Shown here: one piece after another, positions 30,272-37,498 of the stretch
Position numbering within the stretch: the stretch's first letter is position 1
Layout of the letters: every line of letters begins with the position of its first letter
Assembly: GCF_013055795.1 (NCBI RefSeq)
Contig: NZ_JABETO010000048.1
Location: 1-37,707 of the forward strand
Direction: 5' to 3'
Origin: Streptomyces sp. I05A-00742
GTDB lineage: Bacteria; Actinomycetota; Actinomycetes; Streptomycetales; Streptomycetaceae
DNA length: 37,707 nucleotides
Made by a program: the position numbers and the translations under genes
Notes under the pieces: model-generated
The model's database searches: none
Seen by the model: only the letters and a program-made list of their open reading frames with translations
Told to the model about the DNA's origin: nothing

Positions 30272-30499
30272 GTGAACTTCCCTGACACCGCTCCGATCTG
30301 CTCCGCCAAGGGCTGCCGCGCTCCCGCGGTATGGGTGCTGGCGTGGAACAACCCCAAGCTGCACACTCCCGAGCGCCGCAAGACCTGGCTGGCCTGCGAC
30401 GAGCACCGCGAGCACCTGTCCGGCTTCCTGGGTGTGCGGGGCTTCCTCAAGGACGTGGTGCGGTTCGACGAGTGGGAGGCCGCGGCGGGCGACCGCTGA
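30272..30499 (+). CDS. small Cys/His protein, possible zinc binder
   Basis: 75 residues, soluble. Cys10 and Cys15 (CSAKGC) and Cys42, His45, His48 (CDEHREH) are spaced like a zinc site around a WxLAWNNPKLHTPERRKTWL middle. I recognise it as a conserved actinobacterial hypothetical but know no function. No Shine-Dalgarno is present; TAGAGT (30260-30265) ends 6 nt before the GTG, so the transcript may be leaderless. It is convergent with moaA, only 10 bp apart. Confidence 0.75.
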   Translation: MNFPDTAPICSAKGCRAPAVWVLAWNNPKLHTPERRKTWLACDEHREHLSGFLGVRGFLKDVVRFDEWEAAAGDR

Positions 30500-30509
30500 C
30501 GCCGGGGGG

Positions 30510-31508
30510 TCAGCCGCCGATCGCGGACATCGGGCGGCGCGGCTGGAGGAAGGCCGGGTCGTCGAGGCCCGAGCCCGCCTTCTTGCCCCGCATCGCCCGG
30601 CGCCACAGCCCGGCGATCTCCTCGTCGCCCGCGCCCGAGCGCAGGGCCGCGCGCAGGTCCGTCTCCTCGGTGGCGAACAGACAGGTGCGCACCTGGCCGT
30701 CGGCGGTCAGCCGGGTCCGGTCGCAGGCCGCGCAGAACGGGCGGGTGACCGAGCCGATGACGCCGACCCGGGCCGGGCCGCCGTCCACCAGCCAGCGCTC
30801 GGCGGGGGCGGAGCCGCGCTCGGCACCGGGCTCGGGGGTGAGGTCGAAGCGGGTGCGCAGGCTCGTCAGGATGTCGCCCGCGGTGATCATCTGCTCGCGG
30901 CGCCAGCCGTGCTGGGCGTCGAGCGGCATCTGTTCGATGAAGCGCAGCTCGTAGCCGTTGTCCACGGCCCAGGCCAGCAGGTCGGGGGCCTCGTCGTCGT
31001 TGAGCCCGGGCATCAGCACGGTGTTGACCTTGACCGGGTCCAGTCCGGCGGCCCGGGCGGCGGCGAGGCCGTCGAGGACGTCGTGGTGGCGCCGGCGGCG
31101 GGTCAGCGTGGCGAAGACGTCCGGCCGCAGGGTGTCGAGGGAAACGTTCACCCGGTCGAGTCCTGCGGCCTTGAGCGCGGGAGCGGTACGGGCGAGGCCG
31201 ATGCCGTTGGTGGTGAGCGACAGCCGGGGACGGGTCCCTCCGGCGCCGAGGGCGGCGCACCGCCCGACGATGTCCACCAGGCCGGGGCGGAGCAGCGGCT
31301 CGCCTCCGGTGAAGCGGACCTCGGTGACGCCGAGCAGGGTGACGGCTATCCCGACCAGGCGGACGGTCTCGTCGTCGGTGAGCAGCTCCGGCTTGGCGAG
31401 CCACCGCAGGCCCTCCTCGGGCATGCAGTACGTGCAGCGCAGGTTGCACCGGTCCGTCAGGGAGACGCGCAGGTCCGTGGCGACGCGACCGTAGGTGTCG
31501 ATGAGCAC
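30510..31508 (-). CDS. moaA: GTP 3',8-cyclase MoaA
   Basis: 332 residues, radical SAM enzyme of molybdenum cofactor synthesis. It converts GTP to 3',8-cyclo-GTP, which MoaC turns into cPMP. The N-terminal 4Fe-4S motif is Cys21-Cys25-Cys28 (DRCNLRCTYC). The second cluster's cysteines are in PFCAACDRTRL and RTCLF near the C-terminus, and the conserved terminal Gly-Gly is present. FTGGEPLLRPGL is the SAM-contact segment. Start is GTG at 31508 with GGGAGGGG about 7 nt upstream. Other moa genes are not in the window. Confidence 0.95.
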   Translation of the reverse strand: MLIDTYGRVATDLRVSLTDRCNLRCTYCMPEEGLRWLAKPELLTDDETVRLVGIAVTLLGVTEVRFTGGEPLLRPGLVDIVGRCAALGAGGTRPRLSLTTNGIGLARTAPALKAAGLDRVNVSLDTLRPDVFATLTRRRRHHDVLDGLAAARAAGLDPVKVNTVLMPGLNDDEAPDLLAWAVDNGYELRFIEQMPLDAQHGWRREQMITAGDILTSLRTRFDLTPEPGAERGSAPAERWLVDGGPARVGVIGSVTRPFCAACDRTRLTADGQVRTCLFATEETDLRAALRSGAGDEEIAGLWRRAMRGKKAGSGLDDPAFLQPRRPMSAIGG

Positions 31509-31559
31509 GGCGCTGCCCCTCCCGCTGATCCCGCTGGTGCCGATGGTCCGCAGCGTACG

Positions 31560-31611
31560 CGATGCCCCGGAGCTTCAACAGTTCGTTGAACGGCCGGGCT
31601 CCGGGGCATCG
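31560..31611. terminator. 14-bp perfect terminator with internal hairpin
   Basis: CGATGCCCCGGAGC (31560-31573) and GCTCCGGGGCATCG (31598-31611) pair perfectly. Within the loop TTCAAC (31574-31579) and GTTGAA (31585-31590) form a second stem stacked directly on the first arm. It lies 12 bp after the symporter stop and upstream of moaA. Confidence 0.88.
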
Positions 31612-31623
31612 TGGGAGGGACGG

Positions 31624-33264
31624 TCAGTGCGCGCCGTAGCCGGTGAGCGAGCGGACCTCCAGTTCGGCGTACTTCTTCGGGTCGGCCGCCTCCCGGGAGA
31701 GCAGCGAGCCCAGCCAGCCGAGCACGAATCCGAGCGGGATGGAGACCAGGCCGGGGTTGCCGAGCGGGAACCAGTCGAAGCTCATACCGGGGAAGAGGGC
31801 CTTCGGGTTGCCCGAGACGACCGGCGAGAAGATCACCAGGGTGACGGACGAGACGAGGCCGCCGTAGATCGACCACAGGGCGCCCCGGGTGGTGAAGCGC
31901 TTCCAGAACAGGCTGTAGAGGATCGTCGGCAGATTGGCCGAGGCGGCGACGGCGAAGGCGAGGGCGACCAGGGCGGCCGCGTTCAGCCGGTGGGCGAAGA
32001 TGCCCAACGCGATGGAGATCCCGCCGATCACCACGGCCGCGATCTTGGCGGTGAGGAGCTCCTCCTTCTCGCCGGTCTTCCCCTTGCGGATCACATTGGC
32101 CCACAGGTCGTGCGCGAACGAGGCGGAGGACGCCAGGGTGAGGCCGGCGACCACCGCGAGGATGGTGGCGAAGGCGACGGCCGAGATCACCGCGAGCAGG
32201 ATGGCGCCGCCGGTGGAGCCCGCGCCGCCGCCGACCTCCTCGGCGAGCAGGGGCGCCGCGGTGTTGCCGGACTCGTTCGAGGCGATGATCGTCTTGGAGC
32301 CGACCAGGGCGGCGGCGCCGAAGCCCAGCGCGATGGTCATCAGGTAGAAGGCGCCGATGATGCCGATGGCCCAGTTCACCGACTTCCGGGCCGCCTTGGC
32401 GGTGGGCACGGTGTAGAAGCGGATCAGGATGTGCGGCAGTCCGGCCGTGCCCAGGACGAGCGCGATGCCCAGCGAGATGAAGTTGAGCTTGGACGTGCCG
32501 TCCTTGCCGTACTGGAGTCCCGGTTCCAGGAACGCCTTGCCCTTGCCGCTCTTGTCAGCGGCGGCGCCGAGCAGCTGGGAGAGGTTCCAGTCGAACTTGT
32601 TGAGCACCAGGATCGTGATCAGCAGGGTGCCGGCGATCAGCAGGACCGCCTTGACGATCTGCACCCAGGTGGTGCCCTTCATCCCGCCGATCGTCACGTA
32701 CAGCACCATCACCAGCCCGACCAGGCCGATGATCCAGCGCCGCGACCCCTCGCCGCTCGCGCCCAACAGCAGGGCCACGAGCGCGCCCGCGCCGACCATC
32801 TGGGCCAGCAGGTAGAAGATCGAGACGACGATGGTGGAGGTGCCCGCGGCGGTGCGCACGGGCCGCTGGTTCAGCCGGTGGGCGAGTACGTCGGCCATGG
32901 TGAAGCGGCCGGAGTTGCGCAGCGGCTCGGCGACGAGCAGCAGGGCGACCAGCCAGGCGACGAGGAAGCCGATGGAGTAGAGGAAGCCGTCGTAGCCGAA
33001 GAGGGCGATGGCGCCCGCGATGCCGAGGAACGAGGCGGCGGACATGTAGTCGCCGGAGATGGCGAGGCCGTTCTGGAAGCCGGTGAAGGACCGGCCGCCC
33101 GCGTAGAAGTCCTCGGTTCCCTTGGTCTGCCGGCCGGCCCAGACGGTGATGCCCAGGGTGATGGCGACGAAGACGGCGAACAGGGTGATGATCAGGGTGC
33201 GGTGTTCCCCGGCGCCGCCGGCGGCGGCGGCCAGCGGGTGGACGGCGGTCGGTGCGCCGGTCAT
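31624..33264 (-). CDS. actP: cation/acetate symporter ActP (SSS family)
   Basis: 546 residues, about thirteen membrane spans, of the sodium-solute symporter family. Landmarks are FYAGGRSFTGFQNGLAISGD (start of span 2), SAASFLGIAGAIALFGYDG, IGGMKGTTWVQIVKAVLL, GTAGLPHILIRFYTVPTAK (the family signature region) and VVAGLTLASSASFAHDLW. ActP imports acetate and other short monocarboxylates. Its ATG overlaps the stop of the upstream DUF485 gene by 4 bp (ATGA), the usual yjcH-actP arrangement. No acetyl-CoA synthetase gene is adjacent. Regulation probably occurs through the Crp-like palindrome upstream of the pair. Confidence 0.93.
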   Translation of the reverse strand: MTGAPTAVHPLAAAAGGAGEHRTLIITLFAVFVAITLGITVWAGRQTKGTEDFYAGGRSFTGFQNGLAISGDYMSAASFLGIAGAIALFGYDGFLYSIGFLVAWLVALLLVAEPLRNSGRFTMADVLAHRLNQRPVRTAAGTSTIVVSIFYLLAQMVGAGALVALLLGASGEGSRRWIIGLVGLVMVLYVTIGGMKGTTWVQIVKAVLLIAGTLLITILVLNKFDWNLSQLLGAAADKSGKGKAFLEPGLQYGKDGTSKLNFISLGIALVLGTAGLPHILIRFYTVPTAKAARKSVNWAIGIIGAFYLMTIALGFGAAALVGSKTIIASNESGNTAAPLLAEEVGGGAGSTGGAILLAVISAVAFATILAVVAGLTLASSASFAHDLWANVIRKGKTGEKEELLTAKIAAVVIGGISIALGIFAHRLNAAALVALAFAVAASANLPTILYSLFWKRFTTRGALWSIYGGLVSSVTLVIFSPVVSGNPKALFPGMSFDWFPLGNPGLVSIPLGFVLGWLGSLLSREAADPKKYAELEVRSLTGYGAH

Positions 33265-33650
33265 TCGGCGGCCTCCATACGGGCCTTGATGGCCTCGGCC
33301 TTGGGGTCGATGCGGGCCGCGGCGTGCCGCGCGTACCACCAGGCGATGAGGAAGGTGGTCAGGAACTGGGCGAGTCCGAGGACGAGCGCGACGTTGATAT
33401 GACCGGCCACCGTGGTGCCCATGAAGTCGCCCGCGTAGTTGGACAGCAGGACGTACAGCAGGTACCAGCCGATGAAGGCGACGGTGAGCGGGAAGGCGAA
33501 GGAGCGGTGGGCCCGGCGCAGTTCGCCGAACTCGGCGCTCTCCTGGACTGCGGTGAAGCGGTCGGGCTGGCCGGGGATGCCGGGACGGGCGGGGGCGCCC
33601 TCCCGGTGGGCTGGGGTGGACGGGGTCTCCGCGACCTCTTCTGAGTCCAC
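33261..33650 (-). CDS. DUF485 membrane protein (YjcH-like)
   Basis: 129 residues. A 45-residue Pro/Glu-rich cytoplasmic start precedes the DUF485 core with two spans (FAFPLTVAFIGWYLLYVLLS and INVALVLGLAQFLTTFLIAW). It ends in charged residues. YjcH-type proteins accompany ActP and are presumed accessory. GTG 33650 has GGAGAG about 5 nt upstream, and the gene overlaps actP by 4 bp. Confidence 0.93.
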   Translation of the reverse strand: MDSEEVAETPSTPAHREGAPARPGIPGQPDRFTAVQESAEFGELRRAHRSFAFPLTVAFIGWYLLYVLLSNYAGDFMGTTVAGHINVALVLGLAQFLTTFLIAWWYARHAAARIDPKAEAIKARMEAAE

Positions 33651-33691
33651 GGTCTCTCCTGACGGTGGGGTGCGGGGTGCGCTTGATCGTT

Positions 33692-33705
33692 GTGATTCGG
33701 ATCAC
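33692..33705. promoter_or_regulatory. Crp-like palindrome GTGAT-TCGG-ATCAC
   Basis: TGTGATTCGGATCACG contains a perfect 14-bp palindrome matching TGTGA-N6-TCAC, the Crp/FNR-family layout. It lies 41 bp upstream of the DUF485 start. On the minus strand TACGAT (33713-33708) with a weak TGTCGC 17 bp before it could be the promoter; the site would then cover the transcription start. Confidence 0.5.
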
Positions 33706-33713
33706 GCATCGTA

Positions 33714-34147
33714 GAGGGACACCGCAGTATGCGACAGGGGGACGACGCCAAATAACGCAGCGCGGGCCGAGCGGGCAATACCGGCCGGGGACGCCCTCGT
33801 TGACCTGGCGTGAGCACCGAGTCGCGTCCTCATCCGCAGTCCCCCGGTCGGCGCCCGTTCGGAATCATCAGGTTGACGGCCCCGATAGCGGCCGTGCCCA
33901 CCACCCGGCCCGCCGCGGTCCCCACCGCCGGCCGCTGGTACGGGCCGCGGGTGCCGCTGCCCCTGCTGAGCATCGACACCCTGCGGAGCGTCGACGGAAG
34001 GTGATCCTCCACCCCACGCCCCTCGGGCCCCTCCTGACTCCACGTCAACAGGGGCTGCGGGGCGTACGACGAAGTGTCGGGACCCGGGGGGACAGCGGAC
34101 GGACTGTCCTGTTCCAAGGGCTTGCGACAGCTTTCTTGGGGAATTCA
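33714..34147. other. Divergent intergenic region without a supported gene
   Basis: The region separates the DUF485-actP operon from the subtilase gene. One 64-codon frame on the plus strand (GTG at 33810 to 34004) and an overlapping minus-strand frame share high third-position GC over about 190 bp. This suggests a possible small gene or remnant, but neither has a ribosome site or recognisable product. No strong hairpin was noticed. Confidence 0.35.
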
Positions 34148-34177
34148 TTGCTCATTGCCCATGATCGGCGCTAGCTT
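34148..34177 (+). promoter_or_regulatory. Putative subtilase promoter (TTGCTC-18-TAGCTT)
   Basis: TTGCTC (34148-34153) and TAGCTT (34172-34177) are 18 bp apart, in an AT-rich pocket about 70 bp upstream of the protease ATG. GGAG lies shortly before that ATG. Moderate match to HrdB consensus. Confidence 0.35.
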
Positions 34178-34244
34178 CACTCGTCATGTACCCGTCCGGA
34201 CGCGCCCGGTGTCCGGACGGCACCCCGGATGATGTGGAGTACCC

Positions 34245-35762
34245 ATGGCTCAGCTCCGCCCCAGACGCCGGCACGCCGCCCTCGCGCTGCCCGTCGGCCT
34301 GGCCCTCACCGCCTCGCTCGGCTTCCTCCCCGGCACCGCCTCGGCCGCCGCGCCGGGCACGCAGGCCAAGGTCCGGACGGACGGTCCGCTGCTGTCGTAC
34401 GTGGTGAACACCGGTACCCAGCGAGCCACGCTCGACCAGGTGAAGAAGGCCGTCGGCCGCAACGGCGGCAGCATCGTGGAGTCCTACGACAAGATCGGCG
34501 TCATCGTCGCGCACTCCAAGAACCCGGAGTTCGCCAAGGCGCTGCGCGCCGTGCCCGGGGTGGAGTCGGCCGGCGCCTCGCGGACCGCTCCCCTGACCCC
34601 GGCGGCCACCACGGACGTCGGCAAGCCCGAGAAGCTCAAGCTGTCGAAGTCCAACGCGCTGGCGGCGGCCCGTACGGCCAAGGCGGGCAAGGAACCGCTG
34701 GAGAGCCTCCAGTGGGACCTTCCGGCCATCAAGGCGGACAAGGCCGCGAAGATCAACCCGGGCAGCCGCAAGGTCACCGTCGGCGTCATAGACACGGGTG
34801 TCGACGACACCCACCCCGACCTCGCGCCGAACTTCTCCCGCTCCCAGTCGGCCAGTTGCGTCACCGGCAAGGCGGACACCAGCGCGGGCGCCTGGCGTCC
34901 GTACGACGCCAAGTCCGACTACCACGGCACGCATGTCGCCGGCACCATAGCCGCGGCCCGCAACGGCGTCGGTGTGGCGGGCGTCGCCCCGAACACCAAG
35001 GTCTCCGCCATCAAGGTGAGCACCAAGGGCGGCAGCTTCTTCTACGCGGAGAGCGTCGTCTGCGCGTTCGTCTTCGCCGCCGACCACGGCATCGAGGTGA
35101 CGAACAACAGCTACTACGTCGACCCGTGGCTGTTCAACTGCGCCGACGACCCCGACCAGAAGGCGATAGCCGACGCGGTCGGGCGCGCCACCGCGTACGC
35201 CGACCGCAAGGGCGTCGTCAACGTGGCCTCCGCGGGCAACTCCAACTTCGACCTGGCCGCGAAGAAGATCAAGGACACGTCGAGCCCCAACGACACCAAG
35301 CCCGTGTCGCGTGACGTCGACCCGTCCACCTGCCTGGACGTCCCGGCCCAGCTGCCCGGTGTCGTCACCGTCTCCGCGACCGGTGTCAACTCGCTGAAGT
35401 CGTACTACTCCAACTACGGCCAGGGCGTCATCGACGTCGCGGCCCCCGGTGGCGACGTCCGCCAGGTGCCGAACGCCCCCGCCAAGGACGGCCGCATCCT
35501 CTCCACGATGCCCGGCGGCGACTACGCCTGGCTCCAGGGCACCTCGATGGCCGGCCCGCACGTGGCCGGTGTGGCGGCGCTGCTGAAGAGCACGCACCCC
35601 AAGTCCAACCCGGCCGAGATCCAGTGGATCCTCAAGGCCCAGGCGAAGAACCCGGGCTGCCCGGCGACCGCCCCGGCCGACGCTCCCTGCACCGGCACCA
35701 AGAACATCAACAGCCACTACGGCTACGGCATTGTCGACGCCCTGGCGGCAGTGAAGAAGTGA
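34245..35762 (+). CDS. secreted subtilisin-like serine protease (S8 family)
   Basis: 505 residues. A Sec/Tat-like signal with several arginines (LRPRRRHAALALPVGLALTA) and cleavage near TASAAA (about 34-36) is followed by a propeptide (about 45-120, inhibitor I9-like: LLSYVVNTGTQRATLDQVKK). The S8 catalytic domain follows with Asp183 (VGVIDTGVD), His227 (DYHGTHVAGT), oxyanion Asn332 (SAGNSN) and Ser434 (GTSMAGPHVAG). Four or more cysteines suggest disulfides. It ends with the catalytic domain; there is no C-terminal anchor, so it is probably released. Extracellular protein degradation or developmental protease cascade is likely. The stop region overlaps the convergent YhhN gene by 40 bp. Confidence 0.96.
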   Translation: MAQLRPRRRHAALALPVGLALTASLGFLPGTASAAAPGTQAKVRTDGPLLSYVVNTGTQRATLDQVKKAVGRNGGSIVESYDKIGVIVAHSKNPEFAKALRAVPGVESAGASRTAPLTPAATTDVGKPEKLKLSKSNALAAARTAKAGKEPLESLQWDLPAIKADKAAKINPGSRKVTVGVIDTGVDDTHPDLAPNFSRSQSASCVTGKADTSAGAWRPYDAKSDYHGTHVAGTIAAARNGVGVAGVAPNTKVSAIKVSTKGGSFFYAESVVCAFVFAADHGIEVTNNSYYVDPWLFNCADDPDQKAIADAVGRATAYADRKGVVNVASAGNSNFDLAAKKIKDTSSPNDTKPVSRDVDPSTCLDVPAQLPGVVTVSATGVNSLKSYYSNYGQGVIDVAAPGGDVRQVPNAPAKDGRILSTMPGGDYAWLQGTSMAGPHVAGVAALLKSTHPKSNPAEIQWILKAQAKNPGCPATAPADAPCTGTKNINSHYGYGIVDALAAVKK

Positions 35763-36439
35763 CGCACGGCTGACGTACGGAGGGGACCGGGCCGGCGCCC
35801 GGTCCCCTCGGTGTTGTCGGCGGCGGCTCGCAGCACCCCGTCCGCCAGCAGGTACTGCGCCCCCAGATAGGTCAGCATGATCCAGAACTGGGGGGCGGGC
35901 GGCTGCGGCCACCCGGCGAGACCGCTCGCGATGAGGGTGTCCGAGAGCAGGAAGAGCGCGCCGCCCAGCGCGGCCCGCGGCCGGGTGCGGACGGCGCCGA
36001 GCGCCGTCGCCGTCAGCAGCAGGCTGTAGAGCGCGACGGGCAGGCGGAGTTCCGCCGGCAGGCCCGGCCACAGCAGGGCGACCGTCCCGGCCCAGGCGGT
36101 GGCATAACCGGCCGCGAGGCGGCGCGCGCGGGCGCCGCCCGGCCCGCCGTGCCGGGCGAACAGCGCGAGGTAGCAGGCGTGTCCGGCCGCGAACGAGCCC
36201 ATCCCCAGCAGGAACGCGAGATCCCCGCCGGTCTGGAGCAGGGCGTCCCCGGCGCAGCCGAACAGCAGGGCGAGCGCCAGGAGCCGGGGGCCGCCGCGGT
36301 GCAGCACGTACTCCGCGAGCAGTGGCATCAGCACCGGCTTGGTGGCGCGCGCGACGGGCTGCGAGCCGGTGAGGAGCGCTCCCAGGTGGACGCCCGCGGC
36401 CGCGGCGAAGGCGGGCCGGGGCCTGCGGAAGGCCCTCAT
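35723..36439 (-). CDS. lysoplasmalogenase (YhhN/TMEM86 family)
   Basis: 238 residues, about eight membrane spans. Family markers are KPVLMPLLAEYVL with the following LFGCAGDALLQ (conserved Asp), GMGSFAAGHACYLALFA and GGALFLLSDTLIA (second conserved Asp). YhhN/TMEM86 enzymes hydrolyse the vinyl-ether bond of lysoplasmalogen, giving a fatty aldehyde and a glycerophospho-alcohol. Its ATG overlaps the stop of the upstream AGMO-like gene by 4 bp. The last 30 codons (after about residue 208) are polar, read through a perfect terminator hairpin, and overlap the subtilase end, so the natural C-terminus may be unconserved. Confidence 0.9.
   Translation of the reverse strand: MRAFRRPRPAFAAAAGVHLGALLTGSQPVARATKPVLMPLLAEYVLHRGGPRLLALALLFGCAGDALLQTGGDLAFLLGMGSFAAGHACYLALFARHGGPGGARARRLAAGYATAWAGTVALLWPGLPAELRLPVALYSLLLTATALGAVRTRPRAALGGALFLLSDTLIASGLAGWPQPPAPQFWIMLTYLGAQYLLADGVLRAAADNTEGTGRRPGPLRTSAVRHFFTAARASTMP
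35780..35809. terminator. Perfect 13-bp terminator inside the YhhN gene end
   Basis: GAGGGGACCGGGC (35780-35792) and GCCCGGTCCCCTC (35797-35809) pair perfectly around CGGC. It is 18 bp past the subtilase stop and within the last codons of the convergent lysoplasmalogenase gene. Confidence 0.88.
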
Positions 36440-37323
36440 CCGACGCGCTCCGGTGCCGTGGCCCGGGCCCGCCGTCGCGGCGCCGTGTCCCGCGGGCGCG
36501 GCTGCCAGCCCGGCCCGCCGAACACCCGGCCGGCCCGCTCCCGCCAGCCGCGCGCCACGCGGACGTCGCGGGCGATGGCGGCGTACTCGTGGGTGGCGAC
36601 CCGCAGCGGGTTGAAGGTGTCGATGTTCTTCGTCAACCCGTAGACCGGCCGCTCACCCTCCGGCACGAAGGAGCCGAAGAGCCGGTCCCAGATGATGAGG
36701 ATCCCGCCGAAGTTGCGGTCCAGGTAGCCCCCCTGCGAGGCGTGGTGGACCCGGTGGTGCGAGGGGGTGTTCAGGACGTACTCGAAGGGCCGGGGCAGCT
36801 TGCCGATCCGCTCGGTGTGCACCCAGAACTGGTAGACGAGGTTGGCCCCGGAGCAGAAGGCCACCACGGCCGGGTGCACGCCGACGGCGATCATCGGGAC
36901 GTAGAACGGCCAGACGGTCCAGGTCGTCCACGGCTGGCGGAGGGCGGTGGTGAAGTTGAACTTGCGGCTGGAGTGGTGCACCGCATGGCACGCCCACAGA
37001 ATCCTGATCACATGGTGGCCGCGGTGCGACCAGTAGTAGAAGAAGTCCTGGGCGAACAGCATCAGCGGCAGCGTCCACCACACCACGGGTATCCGCAGCG
37101 GCGTGAGTTCGTAGATCGCGCTGTATATCGCGACGATCGGGATCTTCCAGAGCGCGTCGAAGAGGACGCTTCCCACGCCCATGCCGATGCTGGTCGCCGC
37201 GTCCTTGGTCCCGTAGCCCTCGGCCTCGTCGTCGGGATGGATCCGGTAGCTCACCACTTCGATCGCGGTGAGCAGGGCGAAGGCGGGGACTGACCACAAC
37301 ACGACATCCGGAAGGTGCGGCAT
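36436..37323 (-). CDS. fatty acid hydroxylase superfamily protein, AGMO-like
   Basis: 295 residues with about four to five membrane segments and the di-iron histidine boxes: SHRGHH (His100, 103, 104), HAVHH (His113, 116, 117), His169 in WVHTE and SHHRVHH (His189, 190, 193, 194). Usual annotation is sterol desaturase family. The stretches ERIGKLPRPFEYVLNTPSHH and NFGGILIIWDRLFGSF with VYGL...INTF-like NIDTFNP resemble vertebrate alkylglycerol monooxygenase (AGMO/TMEM195), which cleaves ether lipids to aldehyde and glycerol lipid using tetrahydrobiopterin. That similarity is recalled, not computed. Translationally coupled (4-bp overlap) to lysoplasmalogenase, which also acts on ether lipids. 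The start ATG 37323 has no clear ribosome site. Confidence 0.88.
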   Translation of the reverse strand: MPHLPDVVLWSVPAFALLTAIEVVSYRIHPDDEAEGYGTKDAATSIGMGVGSVLFDALWKIPIVAIYSAIYELTPLRIPVVWWTLPLMLFAQDFFYYWSHRGHHVIRILWACHAVHHSSRKFNFTTALRQPWTTWTVWPFYVPMIAVGVHPAVVAFCSGANLVYQFWVHTERIGKLPRPFEYVLNTPSHHRVHHASQGGYLDRNFGGILIIWDRLFGSFVPEGERPVYGLTKNIDTFNPLRVATHEYAAIARDVRVARGWRERAGRVFGGPGWQPRPRDTAPRRRARATAPERVG

Positions 37324-37380
37324 AACCGCACCATAAGCACCTCTACGGGCCTGCCGCTAGAGGTTGTTACCCTCGGGTAC

Positions 37381-37445
37381 CGATCGCGGGTTACCGGGAG
37401 TTCGAGGAGGCCGGAGGGGAATCGGCGGCCGGGCCTCCGCGATCG
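37381..37445. repeat. CGATCGCGG / CCGCGATCG inverted repeat
   Basis: A perfect 9-bp inverted repeat (37381-37389 and 37437-37445) with 47 bp between the arms, in the 175-bp divergent gap before the exonuclease gene. It could be a paired operator site or a coincidence of GC-rich sequence. Confidence 0.4.
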
Positions 37446-37498
37446 GGTGCCCCGGGGGGCGCCGACGCTGTCAGTGGGGGCCCGTAAGCTCTGTGACC

